From: Betaproteobacteria bacterium UBA931
GTDB lineage: Bacteria; Pseudomonadota; Gammaproteobacteria; Burkholderiales; Casimicrobiaceae
Direction of reading: 5' to 3'
DNA: 5,553 bases
Assembly: GCA_002293615.1 (NCBI GenBank)
Contig: DBDN01000091.1
Span: 25,972-31,524 of the forward strand
In this document: positions 1 through 5,553 of the stretch, one piece after another
Layout of the letters: every line of letters begins with the position of its first letter
Position numbering within the stretch: the stretch's first letter is position 1
Notes under the pieces: generated by a model
Told to the model about the DNA's origin: nothing
Database searches by the model: none
What the model saw: the letters and a program-made list of their open reading frames with translations, nothing else
Program-made: the position numbers and the translations under genes

Positions 1-1
1 G

Positions 2-727
2 AAGCCGCTGGCAGAAGTCGGCGGTGTGCCGATGATCGTGCGCGTGGCGACACAAGCGCGGCAAAGCCGGTCCTCACGCGTTGTCATTGCCACCGACGAC
101 GAGCGAATTGCCCAAGTGACGCGCGCGGCCGATTTTGAAACAGTGATCACCCGTTCCGATCATGTTTCCGGTACGGATCGCCTTGCCGAGGCAATAGACC
201 TGCTTGGCCTGTCGGATAATTGCGTTGTTGTGAACGTTCAAGGCGATGAGCCTTTTATTCCACCCGCGTTAATTGATCAGGTTGCGGAGGAATTGATGAT
301 GCACGAAGACGCGGCGATGGCGACGATATGTCATCCGATCAGCGCGTATGAAGAGTTTCATAACCCGAATGTTGTCAAAGTGGTATTGGATCGCTGGAAT
401 TACGCCTCGTATTTCAGTCGCGCGCCGATTCCGTTTACCCGCGATAGCGGTGATGCCGGCTGGCTCGACGCCTATCCCGCCGAACATTTGCCGTATCGTC
501 ATTGTGGTGTTTACGCTTACCGCGCTTCTTTTCTTCGTCTTTTCCCCACGCTGACACCGGCGCCTACCGAGCGAATTGAAAAGCTGGAGCAATTGCGCGC
601 GCTATGGCACGGCTACCGCATCAGCGTCCTGATTACCGAGCAATCTTTGGCCTTCGGCATTGATACCGAGCAGGATCTCAAGGCAGCCAACGAAATGCTT
701 CTGCGTCAGAAGCACAACAACAGCTAG
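2..727 (+). CDS. kdsB: 3-deoxy-manno-octulosonate cytidylyltransferase (CMP-Kdo synthetase), 5'-truncated by window edge
   Basis: KdsB is a cytosolic enzyme that activates Kdo for lipopolysaccharide inner-core synthesis: CTP + Kdo gives CMP-Kdo + PPi. The reading frame is open from base 2 and 241 residues are visible. The first codons (K-P-L-A-E-V-G-G-V-P-M-I-V) align with the E. coli protein from about residue 19. About 18 N-terminal residues, including most of the PAR..S.R.PGK nucleotide-binding motif, therefore lie upstream of the window. Family hallmarks visible are IATDD, SGTDRLAEA, VNVQGDEP (fragment residues 77-84), NPNVVKVVLD, YFSRAPIPF, RHCGVYAYR, ERIEKLEQLRALW and GIDTEQDL. The Asp residues of QGDEP and GIDT match the metal-binding Asp of this family. 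The GTG at 26 is an internal Val codon, not a start. The gene ends TAG, 105 bases before adk. Family assignment is very secure; only the N-terminus is unseen. Confidence 0.96.
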   Translation, partial: KPLAEVGGVPMIVRVATQARQSRSSRVVIATDDERIAQVTRAADFETVITRSDHVSGTDRLAEAIDLLGLSDNCVVVNVQGDEPFIPPALIDQVAEELMMHEDAAMATICHPISAYEEFHNPNVVKVVLDRWNYASYFSRAPIPFTRDSGDAGWLDAYPAEHLPYRHCGVYAYRASFLRLFPTLTPAPTERIEKLEQLRALWHGYRISVLITEQSLAFGIDTEQDLKAANEMLLRQKHNNS

Positions 728-765
728 AAAAATTCTGTATTGTTCCGTTTCATCGCGCTTACGGC

Positions 766-794
766 TTGACCAGGCGCGGTGGCACGGAGAGAAT
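766..794 (+). promoter_or_regulatory. possible sigma70-type promoter upstream of adk
   Basis: In the 105-base kdsB-adk gap, TTGACC (766-771) resembles a -35 box at 5 of 6 positions. It is followed after exactly 17 bases by GAGAAT (789-794), which matches TATAAT at 4 of 6. Transcription would begin near base 801, about 30 bases before the adk start. The -10 lacks the important first T, so this is only a candidate. Read-through from kdsB is equally plausible because no terminator is visible in the gap. Confidence 0.25.
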
Positions 795-819
795 CAAACC
801 TTAGACAAAAAAGAAATAA

Positions 820-825
820 AAGGAA
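820..825 (+). promoter_or_regulatory. ribosome binding site of adk
   Basis: AAGGAA lies 7 bases before the ATG at 833. This decides the adk start: the open frame extends upstream to a GTG at 779, but that codon has no Shine-Dalgarno and would add 18 residues absent from adenylate kinases, which begin M-R-(I/L)-I-L-L-G. Confidence 0.8.
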
Positions 826-832
826 CAGAGCA

Positions 833-1483
833 ATGCGTCTTATTTTGCTAGGCCCGCCCGGCGCGGGCAAAGGAACTCAGGCAGGTTTTATCAAGGAAGC
901 ATTCGGTATCCCGCAGATCTCCACTGGTGATATGTTGCGCGCCGCAGTAAGGGCGCAGACGCCGCTTGGATTGGCGGCAAAAAAAGTGATGGACAGCGGC
1001 GGGTTGGTTTCAGACGATATCATCATCGGTATCGTCCATGAGCGCTTAAAAGAAAAAGATTGCGCAAAAGGTTATCTCTTTGACGGCTTTCCGCGCACCA
1101 TTGCGCAGGCCGATGCCTTGAAAGAAGCCAATATTGCACTGGACTATGTTCTGGAAATTGTCGCTCCCGATGAGGAAATCGTGACGCGTATGAGTGGACG
1201 GCGTACGCATCAGCCGTCCGGGCGCACTTATCATGTTCGTTTTAATCCCCCCCGGCGGGAAGGCGTTGACGATATTACCGGCGAGCCGTTGGTGCAGCGC
1301 GACGATGACCGCGAAGAAACCGTGCGCAAGCGCCTTGCCGTATATCATGAACAAACTGCGCCGCTGGTCGATTATTATCAAAAGCTGGCGATGGAGACGG
1401 GGCTTCCCAGATATCGCAAAGTGGCCGGTGTCGGCAGCGTCGATGCGGTTCGTGAGGCTTGCCTTGTCGCGTTAAAACCATAA
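833..1483 (+). CDS. adk: adenylate kinase
   Basis: Adenylate kinase is a cytosolic enzyme that interconverts ATP + AMP and 2 ADP, keeping adenylate energy charge in balance. The 216-residue product fits the long bacterial type (E. coli 214). The P-loop GPPGAGKGT is at residues 7-15. The AMP-binding region has STGDMLR (30-36), and DGFPRT (84-89) is the other nucleotide-binding signature. The long LID domain spans about 122-159. The phosphate-contacting arginines R36, R88, R119, R123, R156 and R167 all sit at the E. coli positions. The LID has no Cys tetrad, so it should be the non-zinc, Gram-negative type. The start at 833 is set by the AAGGAA site and by homology. The TAA stop is 13 bases from the next start, so adk and the glycosyltransferase are probably co-transcribed. 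A run of seven C at 1247-1253 lies in the LID, but the frame is intact. Confidence 0.98.
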   Translation: MRLILLGPPGAGKGTQAGFIKEAFGIPQISTGDMLRAAVRAQTPLGLAAKKVMDSGGLVSDDIIIGIVHERLKEKDCAKGYLFDGFPRTIAQADALKEANIALDYVLEIVAPDEEIVTRMSGRRTHQPSGRTYHVRFNPPRREGVDDITGEPLVQRDDDREETVRKRLAVYHEQTAPLVDYYQKLAMETGLPRYRKVAGVGSVDAVREACLVALKP

Positions 1484-1485
1484 AA

Positions 1486-1490
1486 AAGGA
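1486..1490 (+). promoter_or_regulatory. ribosome binding site selecting the second ATG of the glycosyltransferase
   Basis: AAGGA ends at 1490, directly against an ATG at 1491 (zero spacing), but it is 6 bases from a second in-frame ATG at 1497. Known Shine-Dalgarno spacing favours 1497, removing two residues from the longest reading frame. Confidence 0.65.
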
Positions 1491-1496
1491 ATGACC

Positions 1497-2576
1497 ATGA
1501 CCGCATTGCCGCGCGTTTCGATCATTGTTCGCAGTATGGCACGTCCGGGTCTGGCGACAGCGTTGGCGTCGCTTGCGGCGCAGACTTATCCGGACATCGA
1601 AGTGCTCATCGTGGCGGCCAGTGGTGCGGCACACCCGTCGCAACCGGAAACCGCAGGCGCTTTTCCGCTGCGCTTTATTGCTTCGGACAAACCGTTATCG
1701 CGTCCGGAAGCTGCCAATCTTGGCATACAAGCGGCAAGCGGCGCGTGGTTGACCTTTCTTGACGATGACGACGAATTTCTTCCGGAACATGTCGCTGGAT
1801 TGATGGATGCCGTGGCGCGCGCCGATGGCGCACAAGTCATACATTCGTTGGCGCAAGCGGTATTTGCCGATGGCCGCCGCACAAACTATGGGCAGCCCGC
1901 CGCATTGGTCGAGCTTTATCAGCGCAATTTCATTCACTTGTCGAGCGCGCTGATTTCCAAGCGGCTGATTGCCTCCGGTTGTGTGTTTGATAATACGTTG
2001 GAAATTCATGAAGATTGGGATTTCCTGCTGCAATGCGCGCAACACACGGCATTTTATTTTGAACCGTTGCAAACCTTCCTTTGGTATGTCGACAGCGGCT
2101 CATCGGGTACGGCGGGCGGGCGAAACCATGACCCGAATAAATTCGTTCGTTTCCGCGATATTGTGTACGACAAATGGCGCGCTGCCAGCGAAGCGCTGGC
2201 GGAACGTACCGGAGCCCTGCTTCAGCAAGCCGCTGATGCCGCACGGCAGCAGCAAACCGCGCTGGCGCTGGAAAGAATCAACGAAGTGCTGGCAATCAGC
2301 TTCAATGACCCATGGGCGCTTAACATGCGCGCGATGATCGAACGTATGCATGGCGACAGCGATGCGGCGCTTGCAACACAAACGCTGGCGACCCAGATTC
2401 GTCCATATGACCCTGCTTTCTGTTGCAATCTCGGCCAGCTGCTTCTGGAAAAAGGCGATCGCGATCAAGCGCGTGTGATGGTGGAGCATGCGTTCGCGGC
2501 GCAAGCCGATTACCCGCCGGCACAACGATTGCTCGGCCAGATCAACCGCGAATCGTTGCACGATACTGCGGTCTAG
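1497..2576 (+). CDS. family 2 (GT-A) glycosyltransferase with C-terminal TPR-like domain
   Basis: This is a 359-residue predicted cytosolic glycosyltransferase; donor and acceptor are unknown. It opens with the GT2 strand VSIIVRSM and continues with LASLAAQTYPDIEVLIV. The metal/nucleotide-sugar motif DDDD is at residues 89-92, within TFLDDDDEFLP. The putative catalytic-base motif EDWDF starts at about 172. From about residue 235 the sequence becomes helical and TPR-like. One clear 34-residue unit starts at W-A-L-N and ends IRPYDP, the next starts A-F-C-C-N-L-G and ends DYPP, and a degenerate unit precedes them. I see no signal peptide or membrane segment. GT2 enzymes with this layout usually build surface polysaccharides or glycosylate proteins, and the TPR part may bind a protein partner or acceptor. 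The closeness to adk (13 bases) indicates co-transcription, and nearby kdsB is compatible with an envelope role. The family call is firm; the biological role is open. An alternative start is ATG 1491. Confidence 0.88.
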   Translation: MTALPRVSIIVRSMARPGLATALASLAAQTYPDIEVLIVAASGAAHPSQPETAGAFPLRFIASDKPLSRPEAANLGIQAASGAWLTFLDDDDEFLPEHVAGLMDAVARADGAQVIHSLAQAVFADGRRTNYGQPAALVELYQRNFIHLSSALISKRLIASGCVFDNTLEIHEDWDFLLQCAQHTAFYFEPLQTFLWYVDSGSSGTAGGRNHDPNKFVRFRDIVYDKWRAASEALAERTGALLQQAADAARQQQTALALERINEVLAISFNDPWALNMRAMIERMHGDSDAALATQTLATQIRPYDPAFCCNLGQLLLEKGDRDQARVMVEHAFAAQADYPPAQRLLGQINRESLHDTAV

Positions 2577-2645
2577 CCGACGTAATTTAATTGCTGCCGC
2601 AATATTTATTTCTTTCGAGTTTTATTCAGCCATAAAGAAACGCAA

Positions 2646-3905
2646 ATGAAAAAACGCAACGCTTTTTACGCACAGTCGGGCGGTGTGACTGCGGTCATCA
2701 ACGCCAGTGCCGCCGGCGTCATTGAAACGGCGCGTCGGCATAAAGACAAAATCGGCAAAGTGCTGGCCGGACGCAACGGCATCATCGGCGCATTAACCGA
2801 GGATTTGATTGACACCTCGCGCGAAAGCGCTTCAATGGTTGCCGCGCTGAAGCATACGCCGTCGGGCGCTTTCGGTTCGTGCCGCTATAAGCTGAAAAGT
2901 CTGGAAGAATCGCGCGCGCAATATGAACGGTTGATTGAGGTTTTCCGCGCGCACGATATTGGTTATTTTTTTTATAACGGCGGCAATGATTCGGCGGACA
3001 CCTGCCTGAAAGTGTCGCAGATCGCGGATAAGCTCGGTTATCCGCTGCAAGCGATACATGTACCGAAAACCGTCGATAACGACCTTGTGCTTACCGATAA
3101 CTGCCCCGGTTTCGGCTCGGTGGCCAAGTACGTCGCGACCTCGATGCGCGAAGCGGCGTTCGATGTGGCGTCAATGGCAAAAACCTCGACAAAGGTTTTT
3201 GTGATGGAGGTCATGGGCCGCCACGCCGGTTGGATTACTGCGGCGGTTGGTCTTGCCGACGACAAAGAAACGCCGATTCCGCTCGTGCTGCTTTTCCCGG
3301 AAATAGCGTTCGACGAAGTGAAATTTCTTGCCGCTGTGCGCGGCAAGGTCGATACATTCGGCTATTGTTGCATTGGCGTATCGGAAGGGTTGCGTGATGC
3401 CGCCGGTAATTTGATGGCCGAAGCAGGCACGCGCGATGCGTTCGGGCATGCGCAGCTTGGCGGTATCGGCCCGTATATCGCACAACGGATTCATGAAAAG
3501 CTGGGCTATAAATATCATTGGGCGGTCGCTGATTATCTGCAACGCGCTGCGCGCCATATTGCGTCGAAAACCGATCTTGAGCAGTCATACGCAGTCGGCA
3601 AGGCGGCGGTGCAATTCGCGCTGGCCGGGCACAACGCGATCATGCCCGCGATTATCCGCACTTCCGATACGCCGTATCGCTGGAGAATCGAAGCGGCGCC
3701 ATTGAAGAAAATTGCCAACAAGGAAAAAATGTTGCCCAGGTCATACATTGCCCGCGACGGTTTCGGCATTACCGACAAAGCACGCGTTTATCTGTCGCCG
3801 CTGATTCGTGGCGAAGCGCCGCCGCCGTTCAAAAACGGCGTGCCGCAATATGTGCGGCTGAAGAATGCGGCTGTTCCCAGGAAATTGAATACGTATCAGG
3901 TATAA
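2646..3905 (+). CDS. pfp: pyrophosphate-dependent 6-phosphofructokinase
   Basis: This cytosolic enzyme phosphorylates fructose 6-phosphate to fructose 1,6-bisphosphate using PPi, reversibly, so it can serve glycolysis or gluconeogenesis. The 419-residue product opens with the PFK loop AQSGGVTAVINA (residues 9-20). GGND at 112-115 puts Asp where ATP-type PFKs have Gly (E. coli G104). PKTVDND at 140-146 puts Lys at the position of E. coli G124. Both changes are the known markers of PPi use. D144 of TVDND is the expected catalytic base. MEVMGRHAGW (187-196), SEG (246-248) and LGGIGP (271-276) are the substrate-binding motifs. The length is greater than ATP-PFK (about 320), as usual for the longer PPi clades. 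The start at 2646 has only a weak purine-rich AAAGAAA upstream, but the product start fits the family. A run of eight T at 2966-2973 encodes part of Y-F-F-Y with the frame intact. Confidence 0.95.
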   Translation: MKKRNAFYAQSGGVTAVINASAAGVIETARRHKDKIGKVLAGRNGIIGALTEDLIDTSRESASMVAALKHTPSGAFGSCRYKLKSLEESRAQYERLIEVFRAHDIGYFFYNGGNDSADTCLKVSQIADKLGYPLQAIHVPKTVDNDLVLTDNCPGFGSVAKYVATSMREAAFDVASMAKTSTKVFVMEVMGRHAGWITAAVGLADDKETPIPLVLLFPEIAFDEVKFLAAVRGKVDTFGYCCIGVSEGLRDAAGNLMAEAGTRDAFGHAQLGGIGPYIAQRIHEKLGYKYHWAVADYLQRAARHIASKTDLEQSYAVGKAAVQFALAGHNAIMPAIIRTSDTPYRWRIEAAPLKKIANKEKMLPRSYIARDGFGITDKARVYLSPLIRGEAPPPFKNGVPQYVRLKNAAVPRKLNTYQV

Positions 3906-3936
3906 AGAACATTTCTCGTCGTGAGCCGTCTTATTT

Positions 3937-3964
3937 TGCCGGAGATGTTTACCAAGCTTCGGCA
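3937..3964 (+). terminator. hairpin between pfp and the lipoprotein gene (possible weak terminator or attenuator)
   Basis: TGCCGGAG (3937-3944) and CTTCGGCA (3957-3964) pair over 8 bp with one G-T wobble around a 12-base loop. The hairpin lies 31 bases after the pfp stop. It is followed by GGATCTTTG rather than a T-run, so it is not a strong intrinsic terminator. It ends 8 bases before the Shine-Dalgarno of the next gene, so it could instead influence transcript stability or translation. The pairing is visible; the role is inferred. Confidence 0.3.
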
Positions 3965-3972
3965 GGATCTTT

Positions 3973-3980
3973 GGGGGTGA
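3973..3980 (+). promoter_or_regulatory. strong ribosome binding site of the lipoprotein gene
   Basis: GGGGGTGA matches the full anti-Shine-Dalgarno complement GGAGGTGA at 7 of 8 positions and sits 6 bases before the ATG at 3987. It is the strongest site in the window and supports this start and efficient translation. Confidence 0.8.
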
Positions 3981-3986
3981 AAAAGT

Positions 3987-5066
3987 ATGAGATTTCCAAA
4001 AGCAATACGGACGCTGTTTTTATTATCGGTACTTGCCGTGTGCTTTATGTTGGGAGCGTGCGCTGTGCATTATGAATTTGACGAAGCAGCCTGGAGAGAG
4101 CTTACGCTGTCCCGGGACAGAAGCCTTTTGTACGCGCCGCATCACAATGAAAACGGCTACTTTAATCCCTGGTTGCCCAATGTCGAGCGCAAAGGCAGCG
4201 TTTGGGATTTGAGGATGAGCAAAAGAATCGAAGCGCCGTATATCGACGAAAGCAAATATGAGGCCGTGGAAAATGACTATGAGTATTTGGCAACGGGTCC
4301 CGATACGTTGAGTTTTGCCGGGCACGCCACATTCATGATTCGGATGAACAACGCTACTATTATCACCGATCCATATTTTTCCGGCAGAGCGCTGATTATC
4401 TGGGATAAAGTGACGCGGCGGTTCAATTTTGAAAACGTTCCCGAACGTCCCGTGGTGCTGATCAGTCATAACCACTACGACCATCTCGACAAATACGCTG
4501 TTAAAAAACTGATCAAAAAAAAGGCGGTCTTTATTGTTCCGCTGGGGTTAAAAGATTTTTTCACGGAGCTTGGGGCGGTTGAGGTTCATGAACTCGATTG
4601 GTGGCAAGAGATCGTATTGAATGGCGTGAAATATACATTTCTTCCGGCCCAGCATTGGTCGAGAAGAATCGGGCAGCCGGCCAACAGTACGCTTTGGGGC
4701 GCTTTCATGATAGAGGGGAACAGGAAAATATTCTTTTCAGGGGATACGGGTTATTTCGTTGGCTTCAAGGAATTTGGGGAAAAATTTCCAGGGATCGATT
4801 ATGCGCTCTTGGGTGCGGGCGCTTATGAGCCTCGCTGGTTCATGCATTATGCTCATCAGAATGTTGAGGAGTTCTTTCTGGCAGTGAACGACCTTGGCGC
4901 CAAAGTTTCGATTCCGATGCATTTCGGGGTAATAGAGCTTGGCAAGGAGCCGATATTTTATTCTCCTTATGAGGTCGATCAGTACATGGATAAAAATCCC
5001 GGCTATAAGGAGAAGGTGCGGGTTCTGAGGGCGGGAGAATATATTGTGTTGGGGGATGGACTATGA
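3987..5066 (+). CDS. NAPE-PLD-like metallo-beta-lactamase-fold hydrolase, predicted lipoprotein
   Basis: This is a 359-residue predicted zinc-dependent hydrolase anchored in the envelope. Residues 1-24 form a lipoprotein signal peptide (positive MRFPKAIR, hydrophobic stretch, lipobox L-G-A-C with Cys25). Ala at +2 favours the outer membrane. The metal ligands are complete: HNHYDH (H161, H163, D165, H166), H223 in AQHW, D253 in SGDTGY and H312 in MHFG. Their order, and the D253-H312 spacing, match the NAPE-hydrolysing phospholipase D family. Other family traits are GHATF, TDPYFS, ELDWW, LWGAF and AYEPRWFM. The mammalian relative cleaves N-acyl-phosphatidylethanolamine; the bacterial substrate is not shown here, and a phospholipid or acylated molecule is a guess. 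The gene overlaps the next by 4 bases (ATGA). Ten of its 19 Arg codons are AGA/AGG, unlike the genes upstream. The fold call is firm, the substrate open. Confidence 0.9.
   Translation: MRFPKAIRTLFLLSVLAVCFMLGACAVHYEFDEAAWRELTLSRDRSLLYAPHHNENGYFNPWLPNVERKGSVWDLRMSKRIEAPYIDESKYEAVENDYEYLATGPDTLSFAGHATFMIRMNNATIITDPYFSGRALIIWDKVTRRFNFENVPERPVVLISHNHYDHLDKYAVKKLIKKKAVFIVPLGLKDFFTELGAVEVHELDWWQEIVLNGVKYTFLPAQHWSRRIGQPANSTLWGAFMIEGNRKIFFSGDTGYFVGFKEFGEKFPGIDYALLGAGAYEPRWFMHYAHQNVEEFFLAVNDLGAKVSIPMHFGVIELGKEPIFYSPYEVDQYMDKNPGYKEKVRVLRAGEYIVLGDGL
5051..5056 (+). promoter_or_regulatory. ribosome binding site of the DUF5329-like gene, inside the upstream coding region
   Basis: GGGGGA lies 6 bases before the ATG at 5063 and within the last codons of the lipoprotein gene. 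With the ATGA stop-start overlap it indicates translational coupling of the two genes. Confidence 0.65.
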
Positions 5067-5446
5067 GCGGATTCAGCAGGTTTCAGAGAAACGTATGTAA
5101 AGCATGTTTGTTGCTTTTATTCATCTTCACGCCGGTTCAAGCGTATGCTTTGAGCGAAGAGGAGAAGGTTACCGCGCTTATAGAGTCGGTCAGGAACACG
5201 CCTGAAGGAACGCGTTTCATACGAAATGGTAAAGCATATGATGTTGCCGATGCGGTATCTCATCTTAAGCTCAAGTATTCAAAGGCAAAATCGAAGATAA
5301 AAACCGCCGAGGATTTCATCAAGCATGTGGCGTCCGCCTCCTCCCTTTCCGGAGAAGCGTATCTGATACGCTATCCCGATGCGTCTACCGTTACTGCGGC
5401 AGTATTTTTCACCGAGAGATTGCACAAGCTGGAGAGTGAAAAGTAG
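5063..5446 (+). CDS. small exported DUF5329-like protein
   Basis: This is a 127-residue protein with an N-terminal Sec signal peptide: R6, R9 and K13 precede the hydrophobic CLLLLFIFTPV, with likely cleavage after A-Y-A (residue 29). The mature part of about 98 residues is charged, probably mostly helical and without cysteine, and should be periplasmic. The features FIRNG (52-56), a following A..HL..KY segment, TAEDFIKHVAS (81-91) and SSLSGEAYLIR (93-103) are those I recall for DUF5329, a family with no known function. The assignment is from memory of the pattern. The ATG overlaps the TGA of the lipoprotein gene (ATGA at 5063-5066), so the two are made from one transcript and may act together in the envelope. 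Four of its seven Arg codons are AGA/AGG, like its partner. The coding call is strong, the family call moderate, and no function can be assigned. Confidence 0.82.
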   Translation: MSGFSRFQRNVCKACLLLLFIFTPVQAYALSEEEKVTALIESVRNTPEGTRFIRNGKAYDVADAVSHLKLKYSKAKSKIKTAEDFIKHVASASSLSGEAYLIRYPDASTVTAAVFFTERLHKLESEK

Positions 5447-5544
5447 TTAAAACGGGTAGAGTGCTTAGTTTGTATTACTGCGAAAAGAAAGGGGACTTTG
5501 GCTTCCTTCTATTCTGAAAATCCTCAGAGTCTCTTACCTTCAGC

Positions 5545-5550
5545 AAGGAG
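5545..5550 (+). promoter_or_regulatory. possible ribosome binding site of a gene starting beyond the window
   Basis: AAGGAG is a consensus Shine-Dalgarno 3 bases from the window end, so a start codon a few bases later would lie just outside. The preceding 98 bases (5447-5544) show no gene, and I see no convincing terminator after the DUF5329-like gene. Confidence 0.3.
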
Positions 5551-5553
5551 TAC

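Noticed and set aside
779..832. GTG-initiated N-terminal extension of adenylate kinase
   Set aside because: It has no Shine-Dalgarno, adds 18 residues not found in the family, and the ATG at 833 has a proper site and begins the conserved MRLILLG.
2100..2561. 153-residue reading frame on the minus strand
   Set aside because: It lies entirely inside the glycosyltransferase gene, has no recognisable motifs or ribosome binding site, and looks like a codon-bias shadow.
2591..2604. Inverted repeat ATTGC/GCAAT downstream of the glycosyltransferase as a terminator
   Set aside because: The stem is only 5 bp, has low GC and lacks a following T-run; chance occurrence is likely.
2966..2973. T8 run in pfp, and a similar A8 run at 4515-4522 in the lipoprotein gene, as programmed frameshift sites
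   Set aside because: Both genes are full length with all motifs in a single frame, and no alternative-frame extension is meaningful. They are simply codons for Phe and Lys.
4023..4484. 153-residue minus-strand reading frame opposite the lipoprotein gene
   Set aside because: The + strand frame carries the signal peptide, lipobox and HxHxDH motif; the opposite frame has no family resemblance.
5514..5543. CTGAA/TTCAG inverted repeat after the DUF5329-like gene
   Set aside because: The pairing is only 5 bp across a 20-base loop with no T-tract, which is not enough to call a terminator or repeat element.

Overview
The window looks like a chromosomal segment of a Gram-negative proteobacterium. 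It carries a Kdo-activating enzyme for lipopolysaccharide, an outer-membrane-type lipoprotein and a Sec-exported small protein. The set kdsB, adk and a pyrophosphate-dependent phosphofructokinase, together with moderate GC and C/G-ending Arg codons, suggests a betaproteobacterium. That placement is an inference from gene content and general knowledge, not from a database search. All six genes lie on the + strand. I see no RNA gene, insertion sequence, CRISPR array or attachment site.

Region 1 (1-2576) is biosynthetic and housekeeping. It holds the 3' part of kdsB (CMP-Kdo synthetase, N-terminus outside the window), then adk (adenylate kinase) after a 105-base gap with a weak possible promoter. 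Thirteen bases later comes a family 2 glycosyltransferase fused to a C-terminal TPR-like helical region. Adk and the glycosyltransferase are almost certainly co-transcribed. KdsB and the glycosyltransferase both point to glycan synthesis.

Region 2 (2577-3905) is a 69-base AT-richer gap followed by pfp, a PPi-dependent 6-phosphofructokinase. It carries both residues that mark PPi rather than ATP use. KdsB releases PPi and Pfp consumes it, so the cluster contains a PPi source and a PPi sink; whether this matters physiologically is speculation.

Region 3 (3906-5553) begins with a short spacer containing an 8-bp hairpin and a near-perfect Shine-Dalgarno. It then has two envelope genes joined by a 4-base ATGA overlap: a lipoprotein with a NAPE-PLD-like metallo-beta-lactamase fold and a small exported DUF5329-like protein. 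Both use AGA/AGG arginine codons far more than the upstream genes (14 of 26 Arg codons, against 3 of 26 in pfp), so this pair probably has a different history. It is the least understood and most interesting part of the window. The last 107 bases hold no recognisable gene, but end in an AAGGAG that may be the ribosome binding site of a gene starting just outside.
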